DNA from: Thermodiscus sp.
GTDB taxonomy: Archaea; Thermoproteota; Thermoprotei_A; Sulfolobales; Acidilobaceae
Reading direction: 5' to 3'
Length of the DNA: 33,087 bases
NCBI GenBank assembly: GCA_015523485.1
Contig: WAKH01000086.1
Coordinates: forward strand, 1 to 33,087
The notes under the pieces were generated by a model. The model saw only the letters and a program-made list of their open reading frames with translations. It was not told where the DNA came from and did no database searches. The number at the start of each line of letters is the position of its first letter. The stretch's first letter is position 1. Shown here piece after piece: positions 32,192 to 33,087 of this stretch. The translations under genes and the position numbers were made by a program.

Positions 32192-32236
32192 CGCTTATGC
32201 ACCCGGCCCTTGAAGATTATGTGGGGTTGGCTTCTA

Positions 32237-32536
32237 TTAGGCCTTTAATGGTCTGATGTGTTCTGGCGTTACTATTAGGAGCTTCTTCTTCCTACCCAGA
32301 TATACTTCTACCTCGTAGGCCCTACCCCTCTTGCCGACGATCGTACCAGTTAACCCGTGGAACCTCCTATGGGGCATTGCATAGTGGAACGATGGGTCTA
32401 TCTTAATCGCAACCTTATCCCCGATCTTGTATGGGTATAGTAGCACGCTTAGCTTGGGTATTGCTCCCTTCTCGCGTACCTTCTTCCTCAGTAGCTTCCT
32501 CGTCCTATGCCTGTATCCTCTCGGCGGCTTAACCAT
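32237..32536 (-). CDS. rpl21e: 50S ribosomal protein L21e
   Basis: A 99-residue protein with the start VKPPRGYRHRTRKLLRKKVR and the SH3-like core YKIGDKVAIKIDPSFHYAMPHRRFHGLTGTIVGKRGR (quoted in part). It is typical in length. It heads the operon with rpo4, DUF655 and ksgA. A probable TATA box CTTTAAAACC lies about 45 bases upstream. Confidence 0.95.
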   Translation of the reverse strand: MVKPPRGYRHRTRKLLRKKVREKGAIPKLSVLLYPYKIGDKVAIKIDPSFHYAMPHRRFHGLTGTIVGKRGRAYEVEVYLGRKKKLLIVTPEHIRPLKA

Positions 32537-32575
32537 ACCTACTCAACCCCATACTCCTACCAGCTTATGCTCCGG

Positions 32576-32586
32576 GTTTTAAAGTA
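32576..32586 (-). promoter_or_regulatory. TATA box of the rpl21e operon
   Basis: On the minus strand this reads ACTTTAAAACC, about 42 bases upstream of the ATG. It fits the start of the long minus-strand transcription unit. Confidence 0.5.
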
Positions 32587-32684
32587 GAGGGTTCTATACT
32601 AGGGTGAGTAACGGTTTCTAGATTGTAGGTCTTTTAAGGTCTCTTTAAGTGTTTTATCGCTCTCTGAAAACTATGTCTGTAATA

Positions 32685-32693
32685 CTTATAAAC
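32685..32693 (+). promoter_or_regulatory. TATA box of a candidate non-coding RNA
   Basis: CTTATAAAC precedes the structured segment; a transcript should begin about 25-27 bases later, near 32713-32718, just ahead of the first hairpin. The core is nearly palindromic, so activity on the other strand is possible. Confidence 0.4.
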
Positions 32694-32717
32694 GTTGCTG
32701 AAAATAACAAATAAAAT

Positions 32718-32793
32718 GTGACCTCCGCTGGGGGCCTGGTGCCTCTGGCGGAGAGAAACCGTGATGAACCGCCCTACAGAGGCCTACAATGAC
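32718..32793 (+). ncRNA. Candidate structured sRNA, H/ACA-like
   Basis: The 257-base space between pus10 and rpl21e is unusually long here and its right half is GC-rich and highly structured. One fold pairs GCCTCTG (32741-32747) with CAGAGGC (32777-32783) and GCGG (32748-32751) with CCGC (32769-32772). It leaves a loop that contains GTGATGA (32761-32767), a possible kink-turn, and ends with ACA (32786-32788). A competing fold pairs CTCCGC (32723-32728) with GCGGAG (32748-32753) and GGGGC with GCCTC inside. The ACA after the stem and the kink-turn-like element suggest an H/ACA guide RNA, but the pseudouridylation pocket is not convincing. Strand is inferred from the TATA box. Confidence 0.35.
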
Positions 32794-33087
32794 CTAGGGC
32801 AGGGAACGGTGTTCCACGTGGACTACATCTAGCTCAACGCATTCAGTTGCGATGCCGAGTACTTCTGAGAAGCTGGGAGTGGTCCTGCCCCCATCGCCCG
32901 AGACTAGCTCCTTAACGTATAGGCCTCCATCAGCCGCTACGAGGCACTCCGCGACATTATCCATAATCTTCCTGCACTTAACACTATGCACCCTCCTCTT
33001 GCGCAGTATATCGGGCCTCCTATGGAGAACCCTCCTAGGCGTCCTCTGGAGTATGAGCCTGTTACTGAAGAATTCACTCAGCCTCGA
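32794..33087 (-). CDS. pus10: tRNA pseudouridine synthase Pus10, C-terminal part (partial)
   Basis: The last ~97 residues of a gene entering from the right edge. The signature RTPRRVLHRRPDILRKRRV and the terminal GGLYVKELVSGDGGRTTPSFSEVLG match the catalytic end of archaeal Pus10, which makes pseudouridine 54 and 55 in tRNA. The catalytic Asp and the N-terminal THUMP and zinc region are outside the window. It ends LDVVHVEHRSLP. It is the first gene of the minus-strand run. Confidence 0.92.
   Translation of the reverse strand, partial: SRLSEFFSNRLILQRTPRRVLHRRPDILRKRRVHSVKCRKIMDNVAECLVAADGGLYVKELVSGDGGRTTPSFSEVLGIATECVELDVVHVEHRSLP

Noticed and set aside
32761-32793. GTGATGA as the C box of a second C/D box sRNA
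   Set aside because: No CTGA D box follows within about 60 bases and no closing stem flanks the box; the segment fits better as a kink-turn-like loop of another structured RNA.
32794-32991. Stand-alone 65-residue gene at the right end
   Set aside because: The frame is open through to the window edge and reads as the C-terminus of Pus10, so the internal start is not real.
1-33087. CRISPR arrays, insertion sequences, prophage or integrase genes
   Set aside because: No spaced direct repeats, transposase motifs or attachment-site duplications at the tRNA genes were seen; the region is conserved core sequence.

Overview
The window looks like a chromosomal segment of a hyperthermophilic crenarchaeon (Thermoprotei, most like a Desulfurococcales-type genome). 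The evidence is the archaeal information-processing gene set (Nop5/fibrillarin, CDC48, FEN1, PCNA/PriS/GINS, Rpo4/Rpo11/TFS, aIF2-alpha, eukaryote-type ribosomal proteins), many TTG and GTG starts with GGGGTG-type Shine-Dalgarno sites, short TATA boxes, tRNA genes with introns and encoded CCA, and several families typical of Crenarchaea. No genus can be assigned from the sequence alone. Coding density is very high. There are no insertion sequences, prophage genes or CRISPR arrays, so this is conserved core chromosome.

Left part (1-8.6 kb). The start of gatD and the small gene for S30e lie on the minus strand. They are followed on the plus strand by nop5, flpA and a DUF61 gene, the protein core of the C/D-box RNA methylation machine. 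Next come a polyprenyl diphosphate synthase, intron-containing tRNA-Cys and tRNA-Tyr genes, and a strong candidate C/D-box guide RNA. A minus-strand pair follows: a translin/TRAX-like protein and an unknown helical protein. Then a plus-strand series encodes a beta-RFAP-synthase-like GHMP enzyme, a DUF1464 ASKHA protein, a zinc-ribbon protein and aEF1B.

Middle part (8.6-19 kb). Here are CDC48, a small winged-helix protein with FEN1, a KH/NusA-like protein, L40e, tRNA-Glu, a DUF5622-like protein, a GT2-GtrA glycosyltransferase coupled to family-4 uracil-DNA glycosylase, and a secreted Lon-fold (S16) protease. Divergent from the protease is a winged-helix-like protein followed by a minimal RecA-fold ATPase and CarS for archaeal lipid synthesis.

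Right part (19-33 kb). Essentially every gene is on the minus strand and most abut or overlap. In transcription order: pus10 (partial), eL21, Rpo4, DUF655, KsgA, a HemK2-type methyltransferase, TrmJ, Trm14, L10e, Dph2, a METTL5-like methyltransferase, Csl4, DUF2067, Rpo11, a Cys-rich small ORF, TFS, a small unknown, PCNA, PriS, GINS15, L44e, S27e, aIF2-alpha and Nop10. This 14-kb run joins RNA polymerase, replication, ribosome, RNA modification and exosome functions.

Besides the protein genes, two probable non-coding RNAs were found by reading the intergenic spaces: a C/D-box sRNA near 4.5 kb (well supported) and a structured RNA with its own TATA box between eL21 and pus10 (H/ACA-like, less certain). 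The proteins of both guide-RNA machines (Nop5, fibrillarin, Nop10) are encoded in the same window.
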